A DNA stretch of 64,000 nucleotides from CBIFVZ01 sp966185765 (GCA_966185765.1 CBIFVZ010000002.1:93621-157620), one strand, 5' to 3'. Shown: positions 50,060-60,162, counted from the first letter of the stretch. Notes: generated by a model not told the origin, from the letters alone. A program made the numbers and translations.

Positions 50060-50395
50060 TTAAAGTTTGAGGCGCGGCAGATTACGCTCTACCAGCGCAT
50101 TGCCCATACCGGGCACATCCCGCAGGTCGTCTACACTTTTAAATGCGCCATGCTCCTCGCGATAACTCACAATAGACTGTGCTTTCTTCACGCCAATGCC
50201 GTTAAGCATGTGCGCCAGTTCTTCAGCTGAAGCACTGTTGATGCTCACACGCTCACTCTCCGGCACGCTGTCTGCTGCTGACGATGCAACAGTCTGCGAC
50301 GCAGCGGCTTTCCCGGATGCAGGTGCAGCCAAAGCCCCTGTGGAAAATCCTGCCAGCGACAGCGCCAGTGTGGTGATAGTGATGAGTTTTTTCAT
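50060..50395 (-). CDS. ybaV: YbaV, ComEA-type helix-hairpin-helix DNA-binding protein
   Basis: A 111-residue secreted protein. The Sec signal MKKLITITTLALSLAGFSTG ALA ends at about residue 23, followed by an Ala/Ser linker and one ComEA helix-hairpin-helix domain (INSASAEELAHMLNGIGVKK then AQSIVSYREEHGAFKSVDDL). ComEA proteins bind DNA in the periplasm for uptake. The start at 50395 gives the signal peptide; a longer frame was rejected. It follows ppiD on the same strand. Confidence 0.93.
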   Translation of the reverse strand: MKKLITITTLALSLAGFSTGALAAPASGKAAASQTVASSAADSVPESERVSINSASAEELAHMLNGIGVKKAQSIVSYREEHGAFKSVDDLRDVPGMGNALVERNLPRLKL

Positions 50396-50474
50396 ACTGC
50401 GTCTCCGTTTGTTGTTGGTGAGGCCACCATAAACAGGCACAGCAGAGACCACAAACGGCGAGTTTCAGATATGG

Positions 50475-50496
50475 AAAAGGCCGCGAAAGCGGCCTT
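50475..50496 (-). terminator. ppiD terminator
   Basis: On the minus strand AAGGCCGC-TTTC-GCGGCCTT is followed by TTCC, about 48 bp after the ppiD stop. Confidence 0.7.
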
Positions 50497-50543
50497 CAGA
50501 TGTTGCAACTCGTTGCGCAGAAAACACAATCCGCCTCGAGTGA

Positions 50544-52412
50544 TTACTGCTGGGTCGCGATATTACCCAGTTTGATTTTTGCGGATTTACGCAGGTTGTC
50601 CATCAGCGCTTCGAAGGTGATTTGCGCGTTGTTCTGGGTCAACCCTTGCTCCATTGCCTTCTTCTGCTCGGCCGGCATTTCGCCGCTGCGCACTTCTTCA
50701 AGCGAAATGATCACCACGTTGCCTTCCCCGTCAGTGGCAAGGCCAAAGCTCGGTTTACCTTTTGGCAGTGGCAGATCAAACACTGTCTGCGCCAGCGGAT
50801 CCTGATCGGTACGACTGAATGTTTTCGGCTCACCAAAACGTACATTGGTCGCGTTCATTGCCGTATCACCCTCGCCTTTTTTCAACTCAGCAAGCAGTTT
50901 ATCGGCATCAGCTTTTGCCTGCTTCTCTGCCTTCTGGCGCTGCACGGCGGCGATAACATCACCGCGCACCTGCTCCAGGGTTTTTTCCGCCTCTGGCTTG
51001 TGCTCTGTCACACGCAATACAAACGCGCGATCGCCGTCAACGGTGATGATGTCAGAGTTACTGCCTGGCGTGTTGTTGACCCCAACCAGTGAACCCCCGA
51101 AGATGACATCCGCAACTGGCTTAAAGTTAAGCTCCTGCGGCAGGGTAGTACGATCAAACCAGCCGGTTTCAACCGCTTTGACGCCCGCAACCTGTTCTGC
51201 ACTGGCAAGCGATTCATTATCATTGCTCGCCGCATCGCTTACTTTCTGCTGTAACGCATAGTATGCATCCAGCACTTTTTCCTGCTTCACTTTAGCGGCA
51301 ATATCATTGCGAACTTCAGCAAGCGGCTTGACCTGCTCAGGCTGTGTATCGTCAAGACGCGCCACCAGGAAACCCACGGAAGACGTAATCACGCCAGACA
51401 GCTGGCCTTTTGCGCTCAGATTCGCGTTTTTAAGTTCATCCGGCATGGTGGATGCTTCCAGCCACCCCATGTCACCGCCGTTACGCGCGGAAATGATGTC
51501 GGTGGATTTTTCTTTAGCAAGCGTAGCGAAATCACCACCCTTGTTGAGCAGATCCAATACCGCGTTCGCATCTGCTTCTGATTTGGTCTGAATCACGCTG
51601 TAACGATAGCGAGCCGGTTGCGTGAACTGAGCGAGGTTTTGATCGTACCAGGACTGAATGTCCGCATCGCTCACCTCAGCGTTCATCGTAGCCGCATCAA
51701 GCTTGATATAACTCACACGATACTGCTCAGGGGCCATAAAGTGTGCTTTGTTCTGCTCGTACCAGGTTTTGATTTCATCCTCAGAAACCTGCTGCGACTT
51801 TGCCATTGAATCCACATTCAACGTAGCCAGGCTTGCCACACGCTGCTGGGACACCAGGGCCGCCAGCGATTCTGTTTCGCCCGGCAGCAGGAAATCACTG
51901 CCCACAATCGCACCTGCCAGCTGCCGTGTGGTCAGCTGCTTACGCAGCGCCTGAGCATACTGATCCGGCGTAATACGCATGTTGCTGATAATGGCGTTGT
52001 AGCGTTCGTTATCGAACTTGCCGTTAGACTGAAACGCCGACTCGCTGAAAATGGCCTGCTTAACCTGGTCGTCGCTGATGTTCAGCCCCAGTTCTTTGGC
52101 ATACTGACTCAGCAGCACCTCATCAATGGCACGCTGTAACACCTGTTGGCGCATGGCAGACATGTAGCCATCATTGCCAGCCAGCTCAGAAAAACGCTCA
52201 CCTAGCTGCTGCTGCTGGCGATTACGCTCATTTGCCACATCATTCTCGAACTGAGCGCGGCTGATTTCCTGGCCGTTCACTTTCGCGGCGTAATTATTGT
52301 CACCGCCAATCAGGTAGTTACCTACGCCAGTCAGAACGAATGACACGATAATTAAACCCAGAATTACCTTGAGCACGACGTGATTAGCCGCCGAGCGTAA
52401 ATTGTCCATCAT
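50544..52412 (-). CDS. ppiD: Periplasmic folding chaperone PpiD
   Basis: A 622-residue membrane-anchored SurA-like chaperone near the SecYEG exit. One N-terminal helix (VVLKVILGLIIVSFVLTGVGNYLIG, about 12-36) anchors it; SurA-N-like helical regions follow. A central parvulin domain (about 265-355, with FATLAKEKSTDIISARNGGDMGWLE) and a C-terminal second parvulin-like region complete the protein. E. coli PpiD has 623 residues. It lies between ybaV and hupB, same strand. Confidence 0.96.
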   Translation of the reverse strand: MMDNLRSAANHVVLKVILGLIIVSFVLTGVGNYLIGGDNNYAAKVNGQEISRAQFENDVANERNRQQQQLGERFSELAGNDGYMSAMRQQVLQRAIDEVLLSQYAKELGLNISDDQVKQAIFSESAFQSNGKFDNERYNAIISNMRITPDQYAQALRKQLTTRQLAGAIVGSDFLLPGETESLAALVSQQRVASLATLNVDSMAKSQQVSEDEIKTWYEQNKAHFMAPEQYRVSYIKLDAATMNAEVSDADIQSWYDQNLAQFTQPARYRYSVIQTKSEADANAVLDLLNKGGDFATLAKEKSTDIISARNGGDMGWLEASTMPDELKNANLSAKGQLSGVITSSVGFLVARLDDTQPEQVKPLAEVRNDIAAKVKQEKVLDAYYALQQKVSDAASNDNESLASAEQVAGVKAVETGWFDRTTLPQELNFKPVADVIFGGSLVGVNNTPGSNSDIITVDGDRAFVLRVTEHKPEAEKTLEQVRGDVIAAVQRQKAEKQAKADADKLLAELKKGEGDTAMNATNVRFGEPKTFSRTDQDPLAQTVFDLPLPKGKPSFGLATDGEGNVVIISLEEVRSGEMPAEQKKAMEQGLTQNNAQITFEALMDNLRKSAKIKLGNIATQQ

Positions 52413-52542
52413 GGTGTAACCACACTCCGCTGTAGTGTAACTGCTTTACCTGACGCAGCACGCTGTAGCGGCTACGCAATAAAGGCGTATTGTGACAAGA
52501 AAACGGGGTCATTGTCAGCCCGGATTGGCATTTTTGCACAAT

Positions 52543-52569
52543 AAAAAAGGCACATCTGACGATGTACCC
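52543..52569 (-). terminator. hupB terminator
   Basis: On the minus strand GGGTACATCGTCAGATGTGCC forms a stem followed by six T, 47 bp after the hupB stop. Confidence 0.82.
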
Positions 52570-52615
52570 TTTCGGCATGACTGCAAGCGGTGCTCCTCAG
52601 GGAGCCAACGCGGTT

Positions 52616-52888
52616 TTAGTTAACAGCGTCTTTAAGCGCTTTACCTGCTTTAAAGCCAGGTACTTTAGCAGCAGCGATTTTGATTTCTTTGCCAGTTTGT
52701 GGATTGCGGCCGGTACGGGCAGCACGCTCTTTAACTGCGAAAGTGCCAAAACCCACCAGAGCCACGTCGTCCCCGGATTTCAGAGACTCGGTAACAGAAT
52801 CCAGAAATGCATCCAACACTCGACCAGCCGCAGCTTTAGAAATATCAGCGTTTGCGGCAATCTTCTCTATCAGTTGAGATTTATTCAC
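52616..52888 (-). CDS. hupB: DNA-binding protein HU-beta
   Basis: A 90-residue HU subunit, nucleoid architectural protein. GTG start at 52888, as in E. coli, reading MNKSQLIEKIAANADISKAA. The DNA-binding arm GFGTFAVKERAARTGRNPQTGKEI holds the intercalating Pro in the RNPQTG tip. Length and sequence are those of E. coli HupB. It is located downstream of lon on the same strand. Confidence 0.97.
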   Translation of the reverse strand: MNKSQLIEKIAANADISKAAAGRVLDAFLDSVTESLKSGDDVALVGFGTFAVKERAARTGRNPQTGKEIKIAAAKVPGFKAGKALKDAVN

Positions 52889-53042
52889 TCTTCTCTTCCT
52901 CTCATTATTATTTATATCGCGCCCCAATCCTCCGGAACGCGACCGCGCAGCAGTTATATCAGGCCTGTTATGCCCTTACAACACCCGTTGTTGCAGGCCT
53001 TTGTCTGAAAAATCAGCCAGACGGTATTTAAGTTAGCCAGAC

Positions 53043-53087
53043 AAAAAAAAGCTGGCAAGTGAGAATTCACCTGCCAGCGCTTTTTTT
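53043..53087. terminator. lon terminator
   Basis: GCTGGCA...TGCCAGC with an inner GTGA/TCAC stem (53051-53078) is flanked by A8 on the left and T7 on the right. On the minus strand it follows the lon stop by 24 bp. Confidence 0.88.
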
Positions 53088-53111
53088 ATCGCTTGTCTTT
53101 GCGTCAGGTCA

Positions 53112-55466
53112 CTATTTTGCCGTCGCCACTTCCATGCCGAACGGCGCATTCTGCAACGCCAGGGTCAAGACTTCTTCAATGCGCTTCACCGGATGGATAT
53201 CCAGATCGGCGATAACGTTATCCGGAATTTCTTCAAGATCGCGTTTGTTTTCGTCCGGGATCAGTACCGTTTTGATACCACCGCGGTGTGCCGCCAGCAG
53301 CTTCTCTTTCAGGCCGCCAATCGGCAGCACCTGACCGCGCAGGGTGATTTCCCCCGTCATGGCAACATCGGCGCGCACCGGGTTACCGGTGAGGCACGAA
53401 ACCAGTGCAGTACACATGGCAATACCGGCGCTCGGACCGTCTTTTGGCGTTGCCCCTTCCGGCACGTGCACGTGGATGTCGCGTTTTTCGTAGAAATCGG
53501 TGTTGATGCCGAGTTTCTCTGCGCGGGCGCGCACCACAGTGAGTGCAGCCTGAATGGACTCCTGCATCACTTCACCCAGCGACCCGGTGTAGGTCAGCTT
53601 GCCTTTACCCGGTACACAGGCAGTTTCAATGGTCAGCAGGTCGCCGCCCACTTCCGTCCACGCAAGACCGGTCACCTGACCCACGCGGTTTTCGTTGTCT
53701 GCGCGACCATAGTCAAAGCGCTGTACACCCAGATATTCCTTCAGGTTATCGCCATTAATGTGAATGTGCTTAAGCGATTTATCCAGCAGCAGCTGTTTCA
53801 CCGCCTTACGGCACAGCTTGGAAATTTCACGCTCCAGCCCACGCACGCCCGCCTCGCGGGTGTAGTAGCGGATGATGCCAACGATAGCGCTATCATCCAC
53901 CGTCAACTCACCTTTTTTCAGCGCGTTACGCTCAATCTGCTTGGACAGCAGGTGACGCTTAGCGATGTTCAGTTTCTCATCTTCGGTGTAACCCGACAGA
54001 CGAATCACTTCCATACGGTCCAGTAGCGGGGCCGGGATGTTCATGGAGTTAGAGGTCGCCACAAACATCACATCGCTCAAGTCGTAATCCACTTCCAGGT
54101 AGTGATCGTTGAACGCGACGTTCTGCTCGGGATCCAGCACTTCAAGCAGCGCGGACGCAGGATCGCCACGCATATCGGACGACATTTTGTCGATTTCATC
54201 GAGCAGGAACAGCGGGTTACGCACCCCCACTTTCGCCATTTTCTGAATCAGTTTACCCGGCATTGAACCGATGTAGGTACGACGGTGACCGCGAATTTCC
54301 GCTTCGTCACGCACGCCGCCCAGCGCCATACGCACATATTTACGGCCGGTCGCTTTAGCGATGGACTGACCCAGCGAGGTTTTACCTACCCCTGGCGGTC
54401 CAACGAGGCACAGAATAGGCCCTTTAAGCTTGTTCACGCGGCTCTGTACCGCGAGGTATTCAAGAATACGGTCTTTCACGCGCTCAAGGCCGTAGTGATC
54501 CGTATCGAGGATTTCCTGAGCCTGACGCAGGTCCTTTTTCACTTTGCTGCGCGCATTCCACGGTACCTGAACCATCCAGTCGATATAACCGCGTACAACG
54601 GTGGCTTCGGCAGACATCGGCGACATCATTTTCAGCTTTTGCAGCTCGGCTTCCGCTTTCTCTTTCGCGTCTTTGGGCATTTTTGCCGCATCAATCTTGC
54701 GCTTAAGCGCTTCGATTTCGTCCGGCGCATCGTCCATCTCGCCAAGCTCTTTCTGAATCGCTTTCATTTGCTCATTCAGATAGTACTCGCGCTGGCTTTT
54801 TTCCATCTGCTTTTTCACGCGGTTGCGAATGCGCTTTTCAACCTGCAGCAGATCGATTTCAGACTCCATCATCGCCATCAGATATTCCAGACGTTCATTA
54901 ACGTCGGACATCTCCAGCACAGACTGCTTGTCAGCAAGTTTGAGCGGCATATGAGCCGCAATGGTATCGGCAAGGCGTGCCGGATCGTCAATGCTGTTTA
55001 GCGACGTCAGGACTTCAGGCGGGATTTTTTTGTTTAGCTTGATGTAGCCTTCGAACTGGCTAATCGCCGTGCGCACAAGCACTTCCTGCTCGCGCTCTTC
55101 GATTTCCGGCGACGGCATGTATTCCACCTGGGCGTTAAAGTGGTCACCGTTGTCGGCAAGCGTGGTAATACGTGCACGCTGCAAACCTTCGACCAGCACT
55201 TTTACGGTGCCGTCCGGCAGTTTCAGCATTTGCAGAATTGAGGCAATGGTACCCACAGAAAAAAGGTCGTTAACACCCGGCTCATCCGTGGAAGCCTCTT
55301 TCTGCGCCACCAGCATGATTTTCTTATCATGGTCCATTGCCGCTTCCAGGCAGCGAATGGATTTCTCCCGCCCGACAAACAGCGGAATAACCATGTGCGG
55401 ATAAACCACCACATCGCGCAATGGCAATACGGGGATTTCAATGCGTTCAGAACGCTCAGGATTCAT
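53112..55466 (-). CDS. lon: ATP-dependent protease Lon
   Basis: A 784-residue AAA+ serine protease, the same length as E. coli Lon: N-terminal substrate domain to about 300, Walker A GPPGVGKTS, Walker B LFLLDEIDK, and the C-terminal protease with Ser in PKDGPSAGIAM and Lys in the downstream GLKEKLLAA. It degrades misfolded and regulatory proteins. It starts at MNPERSERIEIPVLPLRD (55466). A sigma-32 promoter lies upstream. Its neighbours clpX-clpP make this a proteolysis cluster. Confidence 0.98.
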   Translation of the reverse strand: MNPERSERIEIPVLPLRDVVVYPHMVIPLFVGREKSIRCLEAAMDHDKKIMLVAQKEASTDEPGVNDLFSVGTIASILQMLKLPDGTVKVLVEGLQRARITTLADNGDHFNAQVEYMPSPEIEEREQEVLVRTAISQFEGYIKLNKKIPPEVLTSLNSIDDPARLADTIAAHMPLKLADKQSVLEMSDVNERLEYLMAMMESEIDLLQVEKRIRNRVKKQMEKSQREYYLNEQMKAIQKELGEMDDAPDEIEALKRKIDAAKMPKDAKEKAEAELQKLKMMSPMSAEATVVRGYIDWMVQVPWNARSKVKKDLRQAQEILDTDHYGLERVKDRILEYLAVQSRVNKLKGPILCLVGPPGVGKTSLGQSIAKATGRKYVRMALGGVRDEAEIRGHRRTYIGSMPGKLIQKMAKVGVRNPLFLLDEIDKMSSDMRGDPASALLEVLDPEQNVAFNDHYLEVDYDLSDVMFVATSNSMNIPAPLLDRMEVIRLSGYTEDEKLNIAKRHLLSKQIERNALKKGELTVDDSAIVGIIRYYTREAGVRGLEREISKLCRKAVKQLLLDKSLKHIHINGDNLKEYLGVQRFDYGRADNENRVGQVTGLAWTEVGGDLLTIETACVPGKGKLTYTGSLGEVMQESIQAALTVVRARAEKLGINTDFYEKRDIHVHVPEGATPKDGPSAGIAMCTALVSCLTGNPVRADVAMTGEITLRGQVLPIGGLKEKLLAAHRGGIKTVLIPDENKRDLEEIPDNVIADLDIHPVKRIEEVLTLALQNAPFGMEVATAK

Positions 55467-55550
55467 AGAGCTCTCTCTCAATTTAGTTTCCGCCAGGTAA
55501 GGGGCGCGCGTGAACGCTCTTCACGGCATCTCTCCAGTTAGTGATTCAGT

Positions 55551-55579
55551 ATATGGGGATGTTTCCCGTACATTCAACG
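55551..55579 (-). promoter_or_regulatory. Sigma-32 promoter of lon
   Basis: On the minus strand CGTTGAATG (55579-55571) is followed after 12 nt by CCCCATAT (55558-55551), the same elements as the E. coli lon heat-shock promoter. Confidence 0.88.
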
Positions 55580-55598
55580 GCAGGAATTAAGGAAAAGT

Positions 55599-55623
55599 AA
55601 ATGGGGGATAAATTCCCCCATTT
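55599..55623 (-). terminator. clpX terminator
   Basis: AAATGGGGGA pairs with TCCCCCATTT around five bases, 30 bp after the clpX stop and just upstream of the lon promoter. Confidence 0.7.
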
Positions 55624-55652
55624 GTACGGTAACTGACTGTAGGAGAGGCGAA

Positions 55653-56927
55653 TTATTCGCCAGACGCCTGTTGCGCCTCAGACTTACCGTAAATCAGCAG
55701 CGGCTCTGATTGCCCCTCAATGACCGAGTCATCAATAACCACTTTTTCCACATCTTCCATCGACGGCAGGTCATACATGGTTTCCAGCAGTGCGCCTTCA
55801 ACAATGGAGCGCAGACCACGTGCGCCGGTTTTGCGTGCCATTGCTTTTTTGGCAATAGCATCCAGCGCTTCGTCGCGGAACTCCAGTTCCACACCTTCGA
55901 GGTTAAACAGCGCCTGATACTGCTTAGTCAGGGCGTTTTTCGGCTCTTTGAGGATCTGGATGAGTGCATCTTCACTTAACTCATTGAGCGTCGCGACAAC
56001 CGGCAGACGACCAATGAACTCAGGAATGAGACCAAATTTGATTAAATCTTCTGGCTCAACCTGAGAGAGCAGCTGCCCCTCGGTGGCTTTTTCGGACTTC
56101 GCTTTTACCGTTGCGCCAAAACCAATGCCGGAGCCGGTTTCCACACGGTTAGCAATAACCTTATCCAGGCCCGCAAACGCACCACCGCAGATAAACAGAA
56201 TTTTTGAGGTATCAACCTGCAAAAACTCCTGCTGCGGATGCTTACGCCCGCCCTGCGGCGGTACAGCAGCCACAGTACCTTCGATAAGTTTCAGCAACGC
56301 CTGCTGCACGCCTTCGCCAGACACATCGCGGGTGATGGACGGGTTATCGGATTTACGCGAAATCTTGTCGATTTCATCGATATACACGATACCGCGCTGC
56401 GCTTTCTGTACATCGTAGTCGCACTTCTGCAACAGCTTCTGGATGATGTTCTCCACATCTTCACCCACGTAACCGGCTTCGGTCAGGGTCGTGGCATCCG
56501 CCATAGTAAACGGTACATCCAGCAAACGGGCCAGCGTTTCGGCGAGCAGCGTTTTACCGCTACCAGTCGGCCCTATGAGCAGGATGTTACTTTTACCCAG
56601 CTCGACGCCGTTTGACGTATCACCATTGCGCAGACGCTTGTAGTGGTTGTAAACGGCAACAGCCAGCACTTTTTTCGCCTGCTCCTGACCGATAACGTAA
56701 TCGTCCAGGTGATGGCGAATTTCATGTGGTGTTGGCAGCGCACTGCGCTCGCGGTGTGGCGCGACTTCTTTAATCTCTTCGCGAATAATGTCATTACATA
56801 AATCGACACATTCGTCGCAGATATACACTGACGGCCCTGCGATCAGTTTGCGCACTTCATGCTGGCTTTTGCCGCAAAAAGAGCAGTACAGCAATTTTCC
56901 TGAACCGTCTTTGCGCTTATCTGTCAT
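55653..56927 (-). CDS. clpX: ClpXP unfoldase subunit ClpX
   Basis: A 424-residue AAA+ unfoldase, the E. coli length. The N-terminal zinc domain has CSFC and CDEC pairs; then Walker A GPTGSGKT, Walker B VYIDEIDK, the pore loop GYVGEDVE and sensor 2 GARGLRSIVE. It feeds substrates to ClpP. The gene lies 141 bp after clpP and in front of lon, same strand. Confidence 0.98.
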   Translation of the reverse strand: MTDKRKDGSGKLLYCSFCGKSQHEVRKLIAGPSVYICDECVDLCNDIIREEIKEVAPHRERSALPTPHEIRHHLDDYVIGQEQAKKVLAVAVYNHYKRLRNGDTSNGVELGKSNILLIGPTGSGKTLLAETLARLLDVPFTMADATTLTEAGYVGEDVENIIQKLLQKCDYDVQKAQRGIVYIDEIDKISRKSDNPSITRDVSGEGVQQALLKLIEGTVAAVPPQGGRKHPQQEFLQVDTSKILFICGGAFAGLDKVIANRVETGSGIGFGATVKAKSEKATEGQLLSQVEPEDLIKFGLIPEFIGRLPVVATLNELSEDALIQILKEPKNALTKQYQALFNLEGVELEFRDEALDAIAKKAMARKTGARGLRSIVEGALLETMYDLPSMEDVEKVVIDDSVIEGQSEPLLIYGKSEAQQASGE

Positions 56928-57068
56928 GAGTCAAAACCTCTTAATCTGTTACTTTTTGCGGCAGTCGATGACGCACGTCCTCGATTCCCAGGCCACAGCC
57001 TTATCCGGTGCGTTGGCATGTCGCATCTGCTTATAGTATAGCGACACACCGCGCCACGGACATCCGCA

Positions 57069-57692
57069 TTATTCACGGTGGGTCAGGATGGCATCCACCA
57101 GGCCGTATTCCAGCGCTTCTTCGGCAGACAGGAAGCGGTCACGCTCAGTGTCTTTTTCGATTTTTTCCAGCGGCTGACCGGAGTGTTTAGCCATCAACTC
57201 ATTCATGCGCGCTTTGATTTTCAGAATTTCACGGGCGTGAATTTCAATGTCCGTCGCCTGCCCCTGATAACCGCCCAGCGGCTGGTGAATCATCACGCGG
57301 GAGTTCGGCATACAGAAACGCTTACCCTTCGCACCGGCGTTAAGCAAAAACGCGCCCATTGAGCAGGCCTGTCCCATACAGAAGGTACTGACGTCTGGCT
57401 TAATGAACTGCATGGTGTCATAAATCGACATCCCGGCAGTGATAACGCCGCCCGGAGAGTTGATATACAGGTAAATGTCTTTTTCCGGGTTTTCCGCTTC
57501 CAGGAACAGCATCTGCGCCACGATCAGGTTAGCCATATGGTCTTCCACCTGGCCGGTCAGAAAGATAACGCGTTCCTTGAGCAGACGGGAATAGATATCA
57601 AAAGAACGCTCACCACGTGAGGTCTGTTCAATAACCATTGGCACCAGCGCCATATGGGGTGCAAAGTTATCTCGTTCGCCACTGTATGACAT
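57069..57692 (-). CDS. clpP: ATP-dependent Clp protease proteolytic subunit
   Basis: A 207-residue precursor of the ClpP serine peptidase, as in E. coli. The catalytic Ser is in CMGQACSMGAFLL, the His in VMIHQPLGGYQG and the Asp in EKDTERDRF. The N-terminal propeptide MSYSGERDNFAPHM is cleaved autocatalytically before ALVPMVIEQTSRGER. Start chosen at 57692; 26 upstream in-frame residues are rejected. First gene of clpP-clpX. Confidence 0.97.
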   Translation of the reverse strand: MSYSGERDNFAPHMALVPMVIEQTSRGERSFDIYSRLLKERVIFLTGQVEDHMANLIVAQMLFLEAENPEKDIYLYINSPGGVITAGMSIYDTMQFIKPDVSTFCMGQACSMGAFLLNAGAKGKRFCMPNSRVMIHQPLGGYQGQATDIEIHAREILKIKARMNELMAKHSGQPLEKIEKDTERDRFLSAEEALEYGLVDAILTHRE

Positions 57693-57889
57693 TTCCGTCT
57701 CCTGGATCAAAATTGAAAACACCTGCTGTACTGATTGTAACCTTATGGACGGATTATCAGCCAGTCTCAATCATCGTGATTACATACTAATGGGGGTCGC
57801 CACGCCCTATTTCAAGCATAACAACGTTTTGTTGTAACGCTAACACTGAAAGGGCGTTTTAGCACCCTTCCAGGACTCAAGCTGCGATA

Positions 57890-57924
57890 AAAAAAACCCG
57901 TCGCCGGAGGGCAACGGGTTTTTT
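57890..57924 (-). terminator. tig terminator
   Basis: AAAAAACCCGT pairs with ACGGGTTTTTT with an inner GCC/GGC stem, about 30 bp after the tig stop; T-run on either strand. Confidence 0.9.
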
Positions 57925-57952
57925 GTTCAAACTTTAAACCGTTGGGGCGAAA

Positions 57953-59251
57953 TTACGCCTGCTGGTTCATCAGTTCGGTGAAAGAGGTCGCTTTTTCGGT
58001 CACTTTCGCTTTCGCCAGTACCGCTTCAACAGCCTGCTCTTCCAGTGCGACGTTGCGCATGTTGTCCATCAGCTCTTTGTTCTTACCGTAGAACTCGATC
58101 ACTTCTGATGGATCTTCGTATGCAGAAGCCATCTCTTCGATCAGGCCTTTCACACGCTCTTCGTCAGCTTTCAGCTCGTGGGTACGAATCACTTCGCCCA
58201 GCAGCAGGCCAACAACAACGCGACGTTTCGCTTGCTCTTCGAACAGCTCGCGTGGCAGTTCCATCGCTTGCTGCTGGTTGCCACCGAAACGCTGTGCAGC
58301 CTGACGGCGCAGAACGTCGATTTCGCTGTCGATCAGGGCAGCAGGAACGTCGATCTCGTTCGCTTTTACCAGACCTTCAATCGCCTGAGATTTCACACGG
58401 TTACGTACAGCGCCGTTCAGCTCGCGCTCCATGTTCTTACGCACTTCGGTACGCAGGCCCGCAACAGAACCATCTTCCACGCCGAAACGCTTGATGAATT
58501 CTTCAGTCAGTTCTGGCAGTTCGCGCTCTTCAACTTTCTTCAGGTTGATAGCGAACTTCGCTGCTTTCCCTTTCAGGTTTTCAGCGTGGTATTCTTCCGG
58601 GAAGGTCACGTCGATGGTGAACTCTTCGCCCGCTTTGCGGCCTTTAATGCCTTCTTCGAAGCCCGGGATCATACGACCCTGGCCCATCGCCAGTACGAAG
58701 TCAGACGCTTTGCCGCCTTCGAACTCTTCGCCGTCTACAGAGCCGGAGAAGTCGATGGTGACGCGGTCTTCTGCATCAGCAGCGCCGTCTTTGTCTTTCC
58801 AGGTCGCCTGCTGCTTGCGCAGGGTGTCCAGCATGGTGTCTACGTCGGCATCTTTAACTTCAACAACCGGCTTTTCGACTTCGATGCTCTCCAGACCTTT
58901 CAGCTCAACTTCCGGATACACTTCGAACTCTACCGCATAGGTGTAATCTTCACCCTGCTTGTACGGACCTGGCACGTAGTTCGGTGCGCCAGCCGGATTA
59001 ATTTTCTCTTTGATGATCGCATCGATAAAGTTGCGGCTCATCAGGTCGCCCAGCACGTCCTGGCGAACAGACGCGCCATAACGCTGAGCAACAACATTCA
59101 TCGGTACCTTGCCTTTACGGAAACCGTCGATACGTACTTTCTTCGCTACGTTGACCAGCTCGCTTTTTACAGCGTTTTCGATGCTGTCAGCAGGGATAGT
59201 AATCGTTAAACGGCGCCCCAGGCCCTGGGTGGTCTCAACTGAAACTTGCAT
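57953..59251 (-). CDS. tig: Trigger factor
   Basis: A 432-residue ribosome-bound chaperone and prolyl isomerase (E. coli 432). The ribosome-binding signature GFRKGKVP is near residues 43-50. The FKBP-type domain runs about 150-245 (RVTIDFSGSVDGEEFEGGKA, MIPGFEEGIKGRKAGEE), followed by the C-terminal chaperone arms. It starts at MQVSVETTQGLGRRLTITIP. It lies between clpP and bolA, same strand. Confidence 0.98.
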   Translation of the reverse strand: MQVSVETTQGLGRRLTITIPADSIENAVKSELVNVAKKVRIDGFRKGKVPMNVVAQRYGASVRQDVLGDLMSRNFIDAIIKEKINPAGAPNYVPGPYKQGEDYTYAVEFEVYPEVELKGLESIEVEKPVVEVKDADVDTMLDTLRKQQATWKDKDGAADAEDRVTIDFSGSVDGEEFEGGKASDFVLAMGQGRMIPGFEEGIKGRKAGEEFTIDVTFPEEYHAENLKGKAAKFAINLKKVEERELPELTEEFIKRFGVEDGSVAGLRTEVRKNMERELNGAVRNRVKSQAIEGLVKANEIDVPAALIDSEIDVLRRQAAQRFGGNQQQAMELPRELFEEQAKRRVVVGLLLGEVIRTHELKADEERVKGLIEEMASAYEDPSEVIEFYGKNKELMDNMRNVALEEQAVEAVLAKAKVTEKATSFTELMNQQA

Positions 59252-59590
59252 CTTGTTACCTCAAAAAATCACAGTGCTCGGTCAACTCTGGAAGCAGCCC
59301 CCAAGGGAACGTTGTTGTTGCTTCACAGCATCGGGATACATTCTTAAATCAGAATCACATTCCCTGTCGCCAGAATTACCCCGAAGACATTCCGAAAAAT
59401 AAGACGCCGCATTATAGCGGCATCGCTTTTGTGAGTCGAGAACGGCGGCAATCAACGCTGCGGCATCTTTCACAATATTTTCACCTTTCCTGACAACAGG
59501 CAAAAGAAAACGGCCCTCAGGCCGTTTTTATTCATATTGCGTTGGCGTTTAAGACATAAAGATGAAGAAAAGTTGCACTCTACCTCATCT
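59252..59590. other. Gene-free stretch between tig and bolA
   Basis: Contains the bolA terminator at 59507-59530 and the tig promoter region. Small frames here show no family pattern. No RNA gene was recognised. Confidence 0.5.
59507..59530 (-). terminator. bolA terminator
   Basis: AAAACGGCC-CTCA-GGCCGTTTT, followed by TC on the minus strand after T4, 60 bp after the bolA stop. Confidence 0.82.
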
Positions 59591-59908
59591 TCAGGCAATG
59601 CTTCCGGCACCCCGGCAGGGAGGGGAAGCCAGCACCGTATCCTGCAAACTTTCCCACTCTTTTTTTGTGTAGGTGTGTAGTGCGAGGGCATGGACACTGC
59701 CCGCCAGCTCCTCATTTAATGTACCGTAAATTAGCCGGTGGCGATTGAGAAAACGCTCTCCGCTAAAGCAGTCGCTCACCAGTACCACTTTGAAATGGCT
59801 TTCTGAACCCGCAGGAACATTGTGACGATAGCTCTCATCAACGACTTCAAGGAACACGGGATCAAAAGCTGCTCTGAGTTTTGCTTCTATTTGCTCGCGT
59901 ACCATCAT
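59591..59908 (-). CDS. bolA: BolA, morphogene and stress regulator
   Basis: A 105-residue BolA protein with class II KH-like fold: SYRHNVPAGSESHFKVVLVS carries the conserved region and VHALALHTYTKKEW the C-terminal helix with the Fe-S ligand His used with Grx4. The C terminus SPPCRGAGSIA is the same as in E. coli. A CGGCTAAC on the minus strand at 59961-59954 could be the -10 of a gearbox promoter (weak). It is divergent from yajG. Confidence 0.95.
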   Translation of the reverse strand: MMVREQIEAKLRAAFDPVFLEVVDESYRHNVPAGSESHFKVVLVSDCFSGERFLNRHRLIYGTLNEELAGSVHALALHTYTKKEWESLQDTVLASPPCRGAGSIA

Positions 59909-60162
59909 AATGCTTACCTCGTCAACGCAGGGATGGCTCCCATCTCTTTAAATGTTAGCCGCTTTTACCGCTTCCATTGTCATTTCTCAACAAAAATTTA
60001 ACCATCCCTGTAGCGAGCTTTTGCGACGAATCCAGGCTACGGCCTTTAAAGAAACAAAGCGCTGCGTTTGCAGACATTCCCCCTTCCCCTTGCCGGTGGC
60101 AATGTTATGATGGCAAGAATTTTGTTAGGCAGACACACGCAACACGATTGAGATAACTGAAT

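Noticed and set aside
54285..55001. 238-codon plus-strand frame
   Set aside because: Antisense to lon; Phe/His/Arg-rich shadow.
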